Below are positions 6,429-13,081 of a stretch of DNA of 13,081 bases, piece by piece. The stretch comes from Bacteroidetes bacterium UBA1860 (GTDB lineage: Bacteria > Bacteroidota > Rhodothermia > Balneolales > Balneolaceae). The notes under the pieces are model-generated. The model was not told where the DNA came from. It did not search any database and was given only the letters and a program-made list of their open reading frames with translations. The position numbers and the translations under genes were made by a program. The stretch's first letter is position 1; every line of letters starts with the position of its first letter. The DNA lies in NCBI GenBank assembly GCA_002338335.1, contig DDIC01000080.1, positions 3,766 through 16,846 of the forward strand. Reading direction: 5' to 3'.

Positions 6429-6765
6429 CGAGGCGAGTCCCCAAAAGGACACCCAACATCACAGAAACACAATAAAGCGCTGTGGACCAAAAGGTGAAGT
6501 CAAGTGTCAAGGACCACCACGCCACAGGGCCAACCAAAAAAAGTGCAGAAAGGGCCCACTGTGTGTGATCAAATGGGGTAGGACGTCGTAAATACCTCCG
6601 AATAAGGCGATAGACAACAAAACCGTGAGCCAAAAATCCTGCCGCGACAACGCCTCCCATGGGCGCCCAAAGGACTAAGATGTAGGGTGTTAATGGATGT
6701 AGCAGCAGAGATAGAATGCTAGATAGGACGATTGTAAAGGTGATATATGCAAAAAAACGATCCAT
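6385..6765 (-). CDS. Small four-helix membrane protein of unknown function
   Basis: 126 residues when started at ATG 6765. Four hydrophobic segments are visible at about residues 6-25, 30-53, 71-90 and 92-112. A basic stretch, YRLIRRYLRR, lies between helices 2 and 3, which suggests that loop is cytoplasmic. The tail is short and polar. I do not recognise a family. The start shares its A with the stop of the EnvC-type gene (TGATG), a strong sign of translational coupling, so it is likely made together with the EnvC-type and DUF4292-like proteins. A TTG at 6777 could add four residues, but this seems less likely. The 3' end overlaps the Ppx/GppA gene on the other strand by 44 bp. Confidence 0.72.
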   Translation of the reverse strand: MDRFFAYITFTIVLSSILSLLLHPLTPYILVLWAPMGGVVAAGFLAHGFVVYRLIRRYLRRPTPFDHTQWALSALFLVGPVAWWSLTLDFTFWSTALYCVSVMLGVLLGTRLATRTQMEPQSPPIV

Positions 6766-8165
6766 CAATCGAGCCAAATTTCAGGGTTTACATTCTCGGT
6801 TCCATCACGCACCACAAAAAAGACCACTTCGCCTCGAGAAGAGGATGGAGTACCTGATGCGCCAATTCTGTCTCCTGCGGATAAGACTTGATTCCGCCGA
6901 ACAGCTAATTCACTCAAATTACCATACGCCGTCTTGTATCGGCCATGATTCAAGATTACCACATCTCCATACCCTTGAATGGGTTGGATGGCCACCACGA
7001 TTCCATCACTCACTGCAGTAACGTCCGCCCCTCCTGATGTCGATATTTCAACTCCCAAAGAATTCACTTTGGTGCCGAAGACAGGATGCACCTGGATGCC
7101 AAATTTTTTGGTCACTACGCCTTGCTCCACAGGCCAAGGTAAGACCCCTTGTTGGCCCTGAAACTGATCCTCAAAATTGACCAACAGAGCTTCACTATCG
7201 TCCTCTTCAGCAAAACTTACACTTGCCGAAGGCCCAGATTCCCCTGCCCCTGGAACAACTGCACCGACGTTTTCAGTGGCCGATACGCCGCTCAGCCCCT
7301 CCAGGGCTCCTTGGGCGATTTGTTGGGCTTGTTCCAATCTGCGACGTCGCTCTAGCTCGGCCTCTCGAAGAGCATCTGCCTGCTCTGAAAACGAATCTAG
7401 CGCATCCTCCAACTCGGCTTGCTCGGTTTGATAGGAGGCAATTTGTCGCTCCAAATTCCCTTTATCACGCTGAAGCTGCGTGATTCTGCGATCTAGACGC
7501 TCTTTGCGCTCGACCAAGGTGCCACTCTCTCTGGAAAGCTCCTCTTTTAAGCGCTCATTGAGTTGGTTCTCTTCGCGTAACTCTATGGTTCGAGTTTGCA
7601 AGCTAGCTTGATTGACGCGGATTTGTTCAACCTGAGCCTCTCGAAAAGCTTCAAATCGGCGCAAATACACAGATCGGCTGAGCATGGTATTGAGGGATGG
7701 AGCCGTTAGAATCACCGAAAGAGTATTCATTTTCCCGAACTTGTACACGTACGTCAGGGTCTCTTTGTAATGATCTATAGCCCCTGCAATATCTTTTTCG
7801 AGTTGTGTGATATCCTTCTCAATAAGCCTGATTTTTTGATTGGATTGGGCTATTTCTTGCTCGATCGCAAGGATTTTCTCCTCCTGAAGTCGAATTTGCC
7901 TACTTAATTGTGTGGCAAGGCGATATTGTTGATCGACCTCTTTTAAGGTGACATCTAGTAGTGACTGACTACGCTGAAGTTGAACAGCAATTTGATCGAT
8001 GGTGTTTCGAGTTTCTCGTTGCTGCCCCTCCAATAGAGCTTTTCTTTCTAGATAGACACTCTGGGCAAAGGCTGAGCTCGTGCCAATTAGGCACCAAAGC
8101 AAGACTGCGACGCCCCATCTTTGGCGTATACGAACAAGATTTGTGATAGGTCTACTCATTCGCAT
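6765..8165 (-). CDS. EnvC-type murein hydrolase activator (coiled coil plus degenerate LytM/M23 domain)
   Basis: 466 residues. A signal peptide ends near SSAFAQ (35). Residues ~38-285 are a long Gln/Glu/Arg-rich coiled coil broken around YKFGKMNTLSVILTAPS (141-157), as in EnvC and its relatives. A Gly/Ser/Ala-rich linker follows (~286-335), then a LytM fold (~342-462) starting LPWPVEQGVVTKKFG. All zinc ligands of active M23 peptidases are replaced: NSLGVEI (usual HxGxDI), YGNLSEL (usual YxHLS) and VFFVVRDG (usual LHFEVR). Family knowledge says such dead LytM proteins activate N-acetylmuramoyl-L-alanine amidases during cell separation. It overlaps the DUF4292-like gene upstream by 14 bp and the small membrane protein gene downstream. 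A second in-frame ATG lies at 8159. Confidence 0.92.
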   Translation of the reverse strand: MRMSRPITNLVRIRQRWGVAVLLWCLIGTSSAFAQSVYLERKALLEGQQRETRNTIDQIAVQLQRSQSLLDVTLKEVDQQYRLATQLSRQIRLQEEKILAIEQEIAQSNQKIRLIEKDITQLEKDIAGAIDHYKETLTYVYKFGKMNTLSVILTAPSLNTMLSRSVYLRRFEAFREAQVEQIRVNQASLQTRTIELREENQLNERLKEELSRESGTLVERKERLDRRITQLQRDKGNLERQIASYQTEQAELEDALDSFSEQADALREAELERRRRLEQAQQIAQGALEGLSGVSATENVGAVVPGAGESGPSASVSFAEEDDSEALLVNFEDQFQGQQGVLPWPVEQGVVTKKFGIQVHPVFGTKVNSLGVEISTSGGADVTAVSDGIVVAIQPIQGYGDVVILNHGRYKTAYGNLSELAVRRNQVLSAGDRIGASGTPSSSRGEVVFFVVRDGTENVNPEIWLD

Positions 8166-8847
8166 GGGGCAGTGTTGCCATCGATTCTAAGTTGGTGGCC
8201 TTTAATAGCATCTGTACTCGAAATGCTTCTGAGGCATGCTGCAAGGTTATTTTTTGGGGTAAAACGAGTCCATTTAATTGTTTGAAGCGCTCAAGTATCC
8301 ACAAAAAGGGCTCTCCCTCTACATCCGTTTGTGTTGTTGCGGCCCATTCCTCGGGATGTTCTTGATTTAGCAATCTCCACTCAAATTGTGTTGATAGAGT
8401 ACTCAAAGGATAGATGGACCGACAAAGAACATCAAGCATCTTCTGCTCATTGGGGCTCAGGTCTTGAGGTGGGTCAATCGTCAAATCTGTTTGAGTTCCA
8501 CACTGGAGGTCCATTTTACCGATCCCCATCCGACCTTGCAGCTCAAATAAGGAACTATGTTTAGACAGGCTCACCCTTACTCGACTCCTATCTGTTCCAC
8601 TAGGTGTACTCACAAAAATAGACCCCTCAAAGATTAGCATTGTCGCTTTTCGATTCATTTGCTGAATCGTACCAAAGGATAGATTTTCAAAGTTGCTGCC
8701 TGAGGAAACACTCAGATCGGCCTCTGTGATAAGGCCTCCCCTCAGCGTTGTGCATCCTGCAAGTCCTCCAAGAAGCACCCAACAAAGGGTAAGTGGAATA
8801 AAAATTCGTACCTTTGGGATTCCCCAAAAAACCATAATTCGGATCAT
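8152..8847 (-). CDS. DUF4292-like outer-envelope lipoprotein
   Basis: 231 residues. A signal peptide with hydrophobic core IFIPLTLCWVLLGG ends in lipobox LAGC (Cys32). The mature part alternates beta-strand-like segments (ATMLIFEGSIFVSTPSG, VRVSLSKHSSLFELQG, and LPQKITLQHASEAFRVQML near the end), which resembles the DUF4292 lipoproteins found in Bacteroidota beside EnvC and loosely the LolA/LolB fold. The family call rests on pattern, position and size, and is not certain. Known relatives are uncharacterised; a role in envelope or lipoprotein handling is only a guess. The next gene encodes the EnvC-type protein with a 14-bp overlap. ATG 8847 would overlap the ileS start codon on the other strand; ATG 8835 (four residues shorter) still leaves a good signal peptide. 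Confidence 0.75.
   Translation of the reverse strand: MIRIMVFWGIPKVRIFIPLTLCWVLLGGLAGCTTLRGGLITEADLSVSSGSNFENLSFGTIQQMNRKATMLIFEGSIFVSTPSGTDRSRVRVSLSKHSSLFELQGRMGIGKMDLQCGTQTDLTIDPPQDLSPNEQKMLDVLCRSIYPLSTLSTQFEWRLLNQEHPEEWAATTQTDVEGEPFLWILERFKQLNGLVLPQKITLQHASEAFRVQMLLKATNLESMATLPHANE
8809..8816 (+). promoter_or_regulatory. Candidate promoter (-7 element TACCTTTG) for ileS
   Basis: TACCTTTG matches the Bacteroidota -7 consensus TAnnTTTG exactly. It lies 29 bp before the ileS ATG, giving a leader of roughly 20-25 nt. The element is inside the signal-peptide region of the divergent DUF4292-like gene. No clear -33 TTTG is seen at the expected distance. The context GTACCTTTGGGATTC nearly repeats the tRNA-Ala promoter. 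Confidence 0.5.
8813..8828. promoter_or_regulatory. Dyad TTTGGG-ATTC-CCCAAA over the ileS start-site region
   Basis: A perfect 6-bp inverted repeat with a 4-base centre begins inside the -7 element and covers the predicted transcription start. It could be an operator or a short 5' hairpin in the ileS leader, or chance within coding sequence of the opposite gene. Confidence 0.25.
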
Positions 8848-11800
8848 GCAACGGCAGTTTGAGGAAATTAAGCAACTTTCCTATCCAAACCTTGAAACCA
8901 AAGTTTTAAAGTGGTGGGAAGAGCAAGAAACCTTTGACAAAAGTGTATCGACTCGTGAGGACGGTTTGCCCTTTACGTTTTATGAGGGACCCCCTACGGC
9001 AAACGGTAAGCCTGGGATCCACCATGTGATGGCACGGACCCTGAAGGATTTGTTTTGCCGTTACCGGACGTTAAAAGGGTACAAAGTGATTCGCAAAGGG
9101 GGATGGGATACGCATGGCTTGCCCGTTGAAATTGAGGTGGAGAAAGAACTAAACCTACAGTCTAGAGCCGATATTGAGGCTTATGGGATCAAAGCATACA
9201 ACGAAAAGTGTCGAGAAAATGTGCTCAAATACAAAGAGCTCTGGGATACTCTCACTCAACGAATGGGTTACTGGGTTGATTTGGATGATCCTTACATCAC
9301 CTTCAAAAATGAATATATCGAGTCGGTTTGGTGGGCGTTAAAACAGCTCCATGATAAAGGCTATCTCTACAAAGGGCACAAAATTGCATGGTATTCGCCA
9401 GGAAGTGGCACGGTGTTGTCCTCTCATGAGGTAAGTCTTGGGTATAAGGATGTGCAAGACCCCTCCATTACGGTCGTTTTTCCGCTCAAAGATGAGCCGA
9501 ATCGTGCCTTTCTTGCCTGGACGACCACACCTTGGACCGTCGTCTCCAATATGGCACTTGCCGTGCACCCTGACCTAGAGTACGTAGAAGTGTCCATCCA
9601 AGATGATGACAGAAGCTATATTCTTGCCAAAGAGTGCCTTTCAAGGAATTTCTCGGAGGAACAAGTACTGTCGATTCAGAAACAATGGAAGGGGAAGGAG
9701 TTGCTTGGCATGTCATACGATCCCCCAACCAGCTATGCAAAGGACTATTTTGTCCAGCACGGCCAAGCGGACAACGGCCAAGACCAGCACGGGCACGAGG
9801 TCAACGGCCAAAACCATGACATCTCACAAGCCTGGAAGGTGCACCCAGCAGACTATGTAACCACAGACGATGGTACAGGCATTGTTCACACAGCCCCTGC
9901 TTTTGGTGCAGACGACTTTGAAACCTGTCAGAAAGCGGGCATCCCCCTATTCAATCCCGTCAGCCGAGATGGAACATTTACAGAGCAAGCTGGAAGCCTC
10001 GAAGGTGTGTGGTTTAAGGATGCCGATAAAGTGATCTCCAAAGAGCTAAAAGCGTCAGGTCGTCTGTTTCGACAAGAGGTTTTAGAACACAGTTATCCAT
10101 TTGATTGGCGCAAAGGGACACCGTTGATGTCCTTCCCTATTGATTCTTGGTTCATTAAGACGACAGCCATCAAAGACCGGATGGTTGAAGCCAACAAAAC
10201 CATCCAATGGAAGCCCGAAAGCACGGGTTCGGGGCGCTTTGGAACGTGGTTAGAGAATAATGTTGATTGGGCGATTTCGAGACAGCGATATTGGGGAACC
10301 CCCATTCCGATCTGGGTGAGTGAGCAAGACCCATCGATGATCGAAGTCATCGGAAGTATGGACGAGCTTCGTGCAAAAGCGGGGCTTGATGACGACATCG
10401 AGATCGATCTGCATCGCCCATTCATCGACCAAGTGACATGGGTCAATGAGCAAGGTCATGTTATGCGAAGAATTCCTGATTTGTTGGATGTTTGGTTCGA
10501 TTCTGGAGCCATGCCGTTTGCTCAATGGCACTATCCGTTTGAGAACAAAGAGCGATTTAAAACGGGGTTTCCAGCCGATTTTATTGCGGAAGGGGTCGAT
10601 CAGACTCGAGGGTGGTTTTATACGTTACACGCCTTAGGGATGCTCCTTTTCGATGAACCTGCCTACAAAACGGTGATTTCTAACGGTCTTGTGCTTGATC
10701 CTAAAGGGGAGAAAATGAGCAAGTCAAAGGGAAATACAGTAGATCCCTTTGAGATGATCGACAAATACGGTGCGGACACGGTGCGGTGGTACATGATGAG
10801 TAATTCCGCTCCATGGGACAATCTGAAGTTTAGCGAAAAAGGTCTGGAAGAGACTCAGCGCAAAGTATTTAACACGGTGACTAATGTGTATTCTTTCTTC
10901 GCTCTTTACGCCAATATTGATGAGTTTGAGTATGAAGGAGCTCCTGTCGCCAAACAAGATCGGGCAGAGATTGACCGATGGATTTTGTCACGATTAAACC
11001 GGACGATTCAAGAGGTCGATGATCAGCTCGACAGTTACGACGCCACACGTGCCGCTCGATCTATGGAGCAATTTATTGATGACCTGTCAAATTGGTATGT
11101 ACGTCGTTCAAGACGTCGTTTTTGGAAGGAGGGTCAAAGTGTCGACAAAGCCTCAGCCTACCAGACCCTATACGAGAGTTTATCTGCGTTAGCCAAAATG
11201 ATGGCGCCTATTGCTCCATTTTTTGCTGAATGGCTACATCATCAACTGAATGATGTGACGCAGAAGGAGGGTGAATCGGTCCATCTTGCCTATTTCCCAT
11301 CTGTTGAGGTAACATCTTTGGATGATGCACTTGAGCGACGCATGGAGTTGGCGCGTTCGATTTCGAGTATGGTGTTGCGGGTACGGAATAAAACAGAACT
11401 CAATGTCCGGCAACCCCTCCAGCGCATCTTATTACCTGCCAATGAGCAGATTAAACAAGATTTGGCTGGCGTAGAGTCTATTATTCTGGATGAAGTGAAT
11501 GTGAAAGAGATTGAGACAGTGGATGATGATCAACAAATTGTCCACAAGGCAGCTAAACCCAATTTCCCTGTGCTAGGGAAAAAGGTAGGAGGCGCCATGA
11601 AGGCTGTGGCCCAAAGAATCCAAGGGTGGTCCTCTGAAGAAGTCCACGATTTTGAGCAAAAGGGTGGGGCGACCATTGAGCTAGAAGATGGTTCAAGTGT
11701 AGAGCTAGAATCGAACGATGTTGAGATTATCCGCACGGGCTTGGATGGATGGAGTGTAGAGTCAGAACAAGGACTTACGATCGCTGTTGACGTCGCCTTA

Positions 11801-12082
11801 ACCGAGGCTCTCATTCATGAAGGTCTTGCCCGAGAATTTGTCAACCGGGTTCAAAACATGCGTAAAGAGGCCAGTTATGATGTCACAGACCGTATAGAAA
11901 TTAGTTATCTTAGTGATTCGCCCGAGATTCTCGGTGCGATGATGCAGTTTTCGGATACTATTCAGTCCGAAACACTGGCTGAGTCCTTAACAAGCTCAGC
12001 ATTAGACGAAGCAGACTTCACCAAAACATGGGATTTCGATGGGCGTGAATGTACCATTGCCATTTTGAGGAAGGGTAATTAA
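8846..12082 (+). CDS. ileS: Isoleucyl-tRNA synthetase, type 2 (eukaryote-like), with GxHH signature
   Basis: 1078 residues, typical of IleRS2. It charges tRNA-Ile with isoleucine in the cytosol. The Rossmann core begins YEGPPTANGKPGIHH; the class I HxGH signature is replaced by GIHH (57-60). KMSKSKGN is present (623-630). The CP1 editing domain shows TTTPWTVVSN (226-235) and GTGIVHTAPAFGADDF, so hydrolytic proofreading seems retained. A 25-residue polar insert (304-328) sits in CP1. The helical anticodon-binding region (~780-950) precedes a C-terminal domain with GGAMKAVAQRIQGW and EGLAREFVNRVQNMRKEA, as in IleRS2; no zinc-finger tail as in type 1. ATG 8846 fits family N-termini; the frame is open upstream to 8693, but there it runs antisense through the neighbour. 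A TraR/DksA-like gene follows after 8 bp. Confidence 0.97.
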   Translation: MQRQFEEIKQLSYPNLETKVLKWWEEQETFDKSVSTREDGLPFTFYEGPPTANGKPGIHHVMARTLKDLFCRYRTLKGYKVIRKGGWDTHGLPVEIEVEKELNLQSRADIEAYGIKAYNEKCRENVLKYKELWDTLTQRMGYWVDLDDPYITFKNEYIESVWWALKQLHDKGYLYKGHKIAWYSPGSGTVLSSHEVSLGYKDVQDPSITVVFPLKDEPNRAFLAWTTTPWTVVSNMALAVHPDLEYVEVSIQDDDRSYILAKECLSRNFSEEQVLSIQKQWKGKELLGMSYDPPTSYAKDYFVQHGQADNGQDQHGHEVNGQNHDISQAWKVHPADYVTTDDGTGIVHTAPAFGADDFETCQKAGIPLFNPVSRDGTFTEQAGSLEGVWFKDADKVISKELKASGRLFRQEVLEHSYPFDWRKGTPLMSFPIDSWFIKTTAIKDRMVEANKTIQWKPESTGSGRFGTWLENNVDWAISRQRYWGTPIPIWVSEQDPSMIEVIGSMDELRAKAGLDDDIEIDLHRPFIDQVTWVNEQGHVMRRIPDLLDVWFDSGAMPFAQWHYPFENKERFKTGFPADFIAEGVDQTRGWFYTLHALGMLLFDEPAYKTVISNGLVLDPKGEKMSKSKGNTVDPFEMIDKYGADTVRWYMMSNSAPWDNLKFSEKGLEETQRKVFNTVTNVYSFFALYANIDEFEYEGAPVAKQDRAEIDRWILSRLNRTIQEVDDQLDSYDATRAARSMEQFIDDLSNWYVRRSRRRFWKEGQSVDKASAYQTLYESLSALAKMMAPIAPFFAEWLHHQLNDVTQKEGESVHLAYFPSVEVTSLDDALERRMELARSISSMVLRVRNKTELNVRQPLQRILLPANEQIKQDLAGVESIILDEVNVKEIETVDDDQQIVHKAAKPNFPVLGKKVGGAMKAVAQRIQGWSSEEVHDFEQKGGATIELEDGSSVELESNDVEIIRTGLDGWSVESEQGLTIAVDVALTEALIHEGLAREFVNRVQNMRKEASYDVTDRIEISYLSDSPEILGAMMQFSDTIQSETLAESLTSSALDEADFTKTWDFDGRECTIAILRKGN
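9758..9817 (+). repeat. 30-bp tandem duplication inside the IleRS editing domain
   Basis: Two adjacent 30-bp units (9758-9787 and 9788-9817) agree at 24 of 30 positions. They encode HGQADNGQDQ and HGHEVNGQNH. The stretch is GC-richer than its surroundings and lies in the polar insert of the CP1 domain. Confidence 0.7.
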
Positions 12083-12090
12083 TTAAGACG

Positions 12091-12495
12091 ATGGCTGATA
12101 AATCTTCATCAAAAACTCCAGAGCATATTACCCCGTTTAATGACGAGGAGTTGGAGTATTTCAAGGGTATTATTCTCAAGAAAAGAGAGGAAGCAGAGCA
12201 AGAAATGGATTCTCTACAGTCTTATCTGAAAGAGAGCATGGAAAATGCATCCAATGAATCTGCGTACTCATTTCATATGGCGGATGCCGGCACGGATGCT
12301 CAGGAGCGAGAGAAAACATACATGTTGTTTAACCGCACCAAGAAATTTATTCGGTATCTCGATGATGCACTTCAACGTATCGAAAATAAGACCTATGGAA
12401 TCTGCAAAGTCACAGGCAAGGCCATTGATAAAGGGCGTTTAGAGGCCGTACCCCACACTCAATTGAGTATTGAGGCGAAACTAAAGCGTCGTTAA
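12091..12495 (+). CDS. TraR/DksA-family protein lacking the zinc-finger cysteines
   Basis: 134 residues. The N-terminal two-thirds form a helical hairpin (about 17-52 and 70-100) with an acidic tip, MADAGTDAQERE (63-74), comparable to the DksA coiled-coil tip that enters the RNA polymerase secondary channel. The C-terminal region TYGICKVTGKAIDKGRLEA aligns with the DksA zinc finger, but only Cys105 remains; the other three positions are Thr108, Ser126 and Ala129. Such cysteine-poor versions are common in Bacteroidota, where this gene often sits between ileS and lspA. A role as an RNA polymerase-binding transcription regulator is inferred from family. It starts 8 bp after ileS and is followed 11 bp later by lspA, so it is probably one operon. 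Confidence 0.9.
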   Translation: MADKSSSKTPEHITPFNDEELEYFKGIILKKREEAEQEMDSLQSYLKESMENASNESAYSFHMADAGTDAQEREKTYMLFNRTKKFIRYLDDALQRIENKTYGICKVTGKAIDKGRLEAVPHTQLSIEAKLKRR

Positions 12496-12506
12496 TCCTC
12501 GACGTG

Positions 12507-13081
12507 ATGCCAGAAGACATTTCGACAAACGCCGTTTCCCCATCCAAATCAGCTAGTGCTGGTCGACTCCGCTTAGGGTGGTTCCTTGTGCCCATGATCT
12601 TTGTAATTGGTGTGGATCAACTCACAAAATGGGTGATTCGTCATGATCCATCGTTACATTCGCTAGATATTATTCCAGGTTGGTTTCGATTCACCTATAC
12701 ACTCAATCCTGGCATGGCCTTGGGTATTGAGTGGTTACCGACACCTGTTGTGGGGGCACTGTCTACTCTCGCAACGCTGGGTATTCTGCTGTATGTCGGG
12801 TGGCATGTCTCTAGAGCACCCAAGGTCTTTTTGATTGCGATGGGATTTGTGACAGGAGGTGCCATAGGCAACATCATTGACAGGATGTTTCTTGGTTTGG
12901 TGGAAGGGTACGGTGGCTTTATGCAGGGTCATGTGGTCGATTTTTTACACTTTAGCCTCAGGATTCAAGAATTTTCTGTGTTTCCATACATCTTTAATGT
13001 TGCCGACATTGCGATCTCGGTCACGGTCATCACCATGTTGCTTTTCCGAAATCGAATTTTGCCGCCAGAGCCAGAGCCAGA
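12507..13081 (+). CDS. lspA: Lipoprotein signal peptidase (signal peptidase II), 3' end cut by the window
   Basis: The frame opens at ATG 12507 and is still open at the last base, giving 191 complete codons. LspA is an inner-membrane aspartyl protease that cleaves prolipoproteins before the lipidated cysteine. Conserved regions seen are GVDQLTKWVI (35-44), YTLNPGMALG (64-73) with the conserved Asn67, GGAIGNIIDRM (117-127) with catalytic Asp125, VVDFLHF (143-149), and FNVADIAI (163-170) with catalytic Asp167. Four hydrophobic helices are visible. An extra ~20-residue polar N-terminal tail precedes helix 1. The visible C-terminus turns into a Pro/Glu repeat (PPEPEPE). It lies 11 bp after the TraR/DksA-like gene. 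A GTG immediately before the ATG is an alternative start of one extra codon. Confidence 0.95.
   Translation, partial: MPEDISTNAVSPSKSASAGRLRLGWFLVPMIFVIGVDQLTKWVIRHDPSLHSLDIIPGWFRFTYTLNPGMALGIEWLPTPVVGALSTLATLGILLYVGWHVSRAPKVFLIAMGFVTGGAIGNIIDRMFLGLVEGYGGFMQGHVVDFLHFSLRIQEFSVFPYIFNVADIAISVTVITMLLFRNRILPPEPEP

Noticed and set aside
7149..7483. Several overlapping plus-strand frames within the EnvC-type gene
   Set aside because: They are antisense products of the repetitive Ala/Glu/Arg coiled-coil codons, with no start signals or coherent fold.
8693..8845. Upstream extension of the ileS reading frame to an ATG at 8693
   Set aside because: IleRS family N-termini fit ATG 8846; the extension is antisense to the lipoprotein gene and would lie upstream of the promoter candidate.
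9486..9860. Open frames on both strands over the ileS CP1 insert
   Set aside because: They arise from the GC-rich tandem repeat and lack any recognisable protein character; ileS is continuous here.

Overview
The window looks like chromosome from the Bacteroidota side of the tree, most plausibly a Rhodothermia/Balneola-type relative. This is inferred from gene content only. The evidence is: an eukaryote-like type 2 isoleucyl-tRNA synthetase followed by a TraR/DksA-like protein without zinc cysteines and then lspA; a DUF4292-like lipoprotein next to an EnvC-type amidase activator; near absence of Shine-Dalgarno sites; and good matches to the Bacteroidota -7 promoter consensus TAnnTTTG ahead of the tRNA and ileS. 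Composition looks even and moderate in GC. I see no mobile element, CRISPR array or prophage.

Layout from left to right. (1) 4-918, plus strand: an EamA/DMT permease. (2) 4427-884, minus strand: an OmpA-family lipoprotein with six thrombospondin type 3 repeats and its own terminator. It is followed by a tight four-gene unit: SPOR-domain lipoprotein, STAS anti-anti-sigma protein, RsbW-like ATPase, and a SpoIIE/RsbU-type PP2C phosphatase. This is a complete partner-switching set (V-W-U) with no sigma factor beside it. (3) 4566-6428, plus strand: tRNA-Ala(GGC), the small SRP RNA with its terminator, then a Ppx/GppA phosphatase with a C-terminal HD domain. (4) 8847-6385, minus strand: DUF4292-like lipoprotein, EnvC-type activator with a catalytically dead LytM domain, and a small four-helix membrane protein of unknown function. 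All three overlap end to start. (5) 8846-13081, plus strand: ileS, a TraR/DksA-like protein, and lspA, which runs off the right edge.

The density is very high. Both convergent pairs overlap at their 3' ends (35 and 44 bp). The divergent pair ileS/DUF4292 may share one CATG as overlapping start codons. No stretch above 300 bp lacks a gene. The longest non-coding gap is 4428-4565, which holds candidate divergent promoters for the OmpA lipoprotein and tRNA-Ala.

Functionally this is mostly core material: translation (tRNA, IleRS), protein targeting (SRP RNA), lipoprotein maturation (LspA, which would process the three lipoproteins here), wall remodelling (EnvC, SPOR, OmpA) and stringent-response-related functions (Ppx/GppA, DksA-like). 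I did not find a clearly undescribed system. The best leads are the GxHH signature of the IleRS (a state linked to strong mupirocin resistance), a partner-switching operon headed by a cell-wall-binding-type lipoprotein with an atypical kinase, and a 15-base element shared by the tRNA-Ala and ileS promoters.
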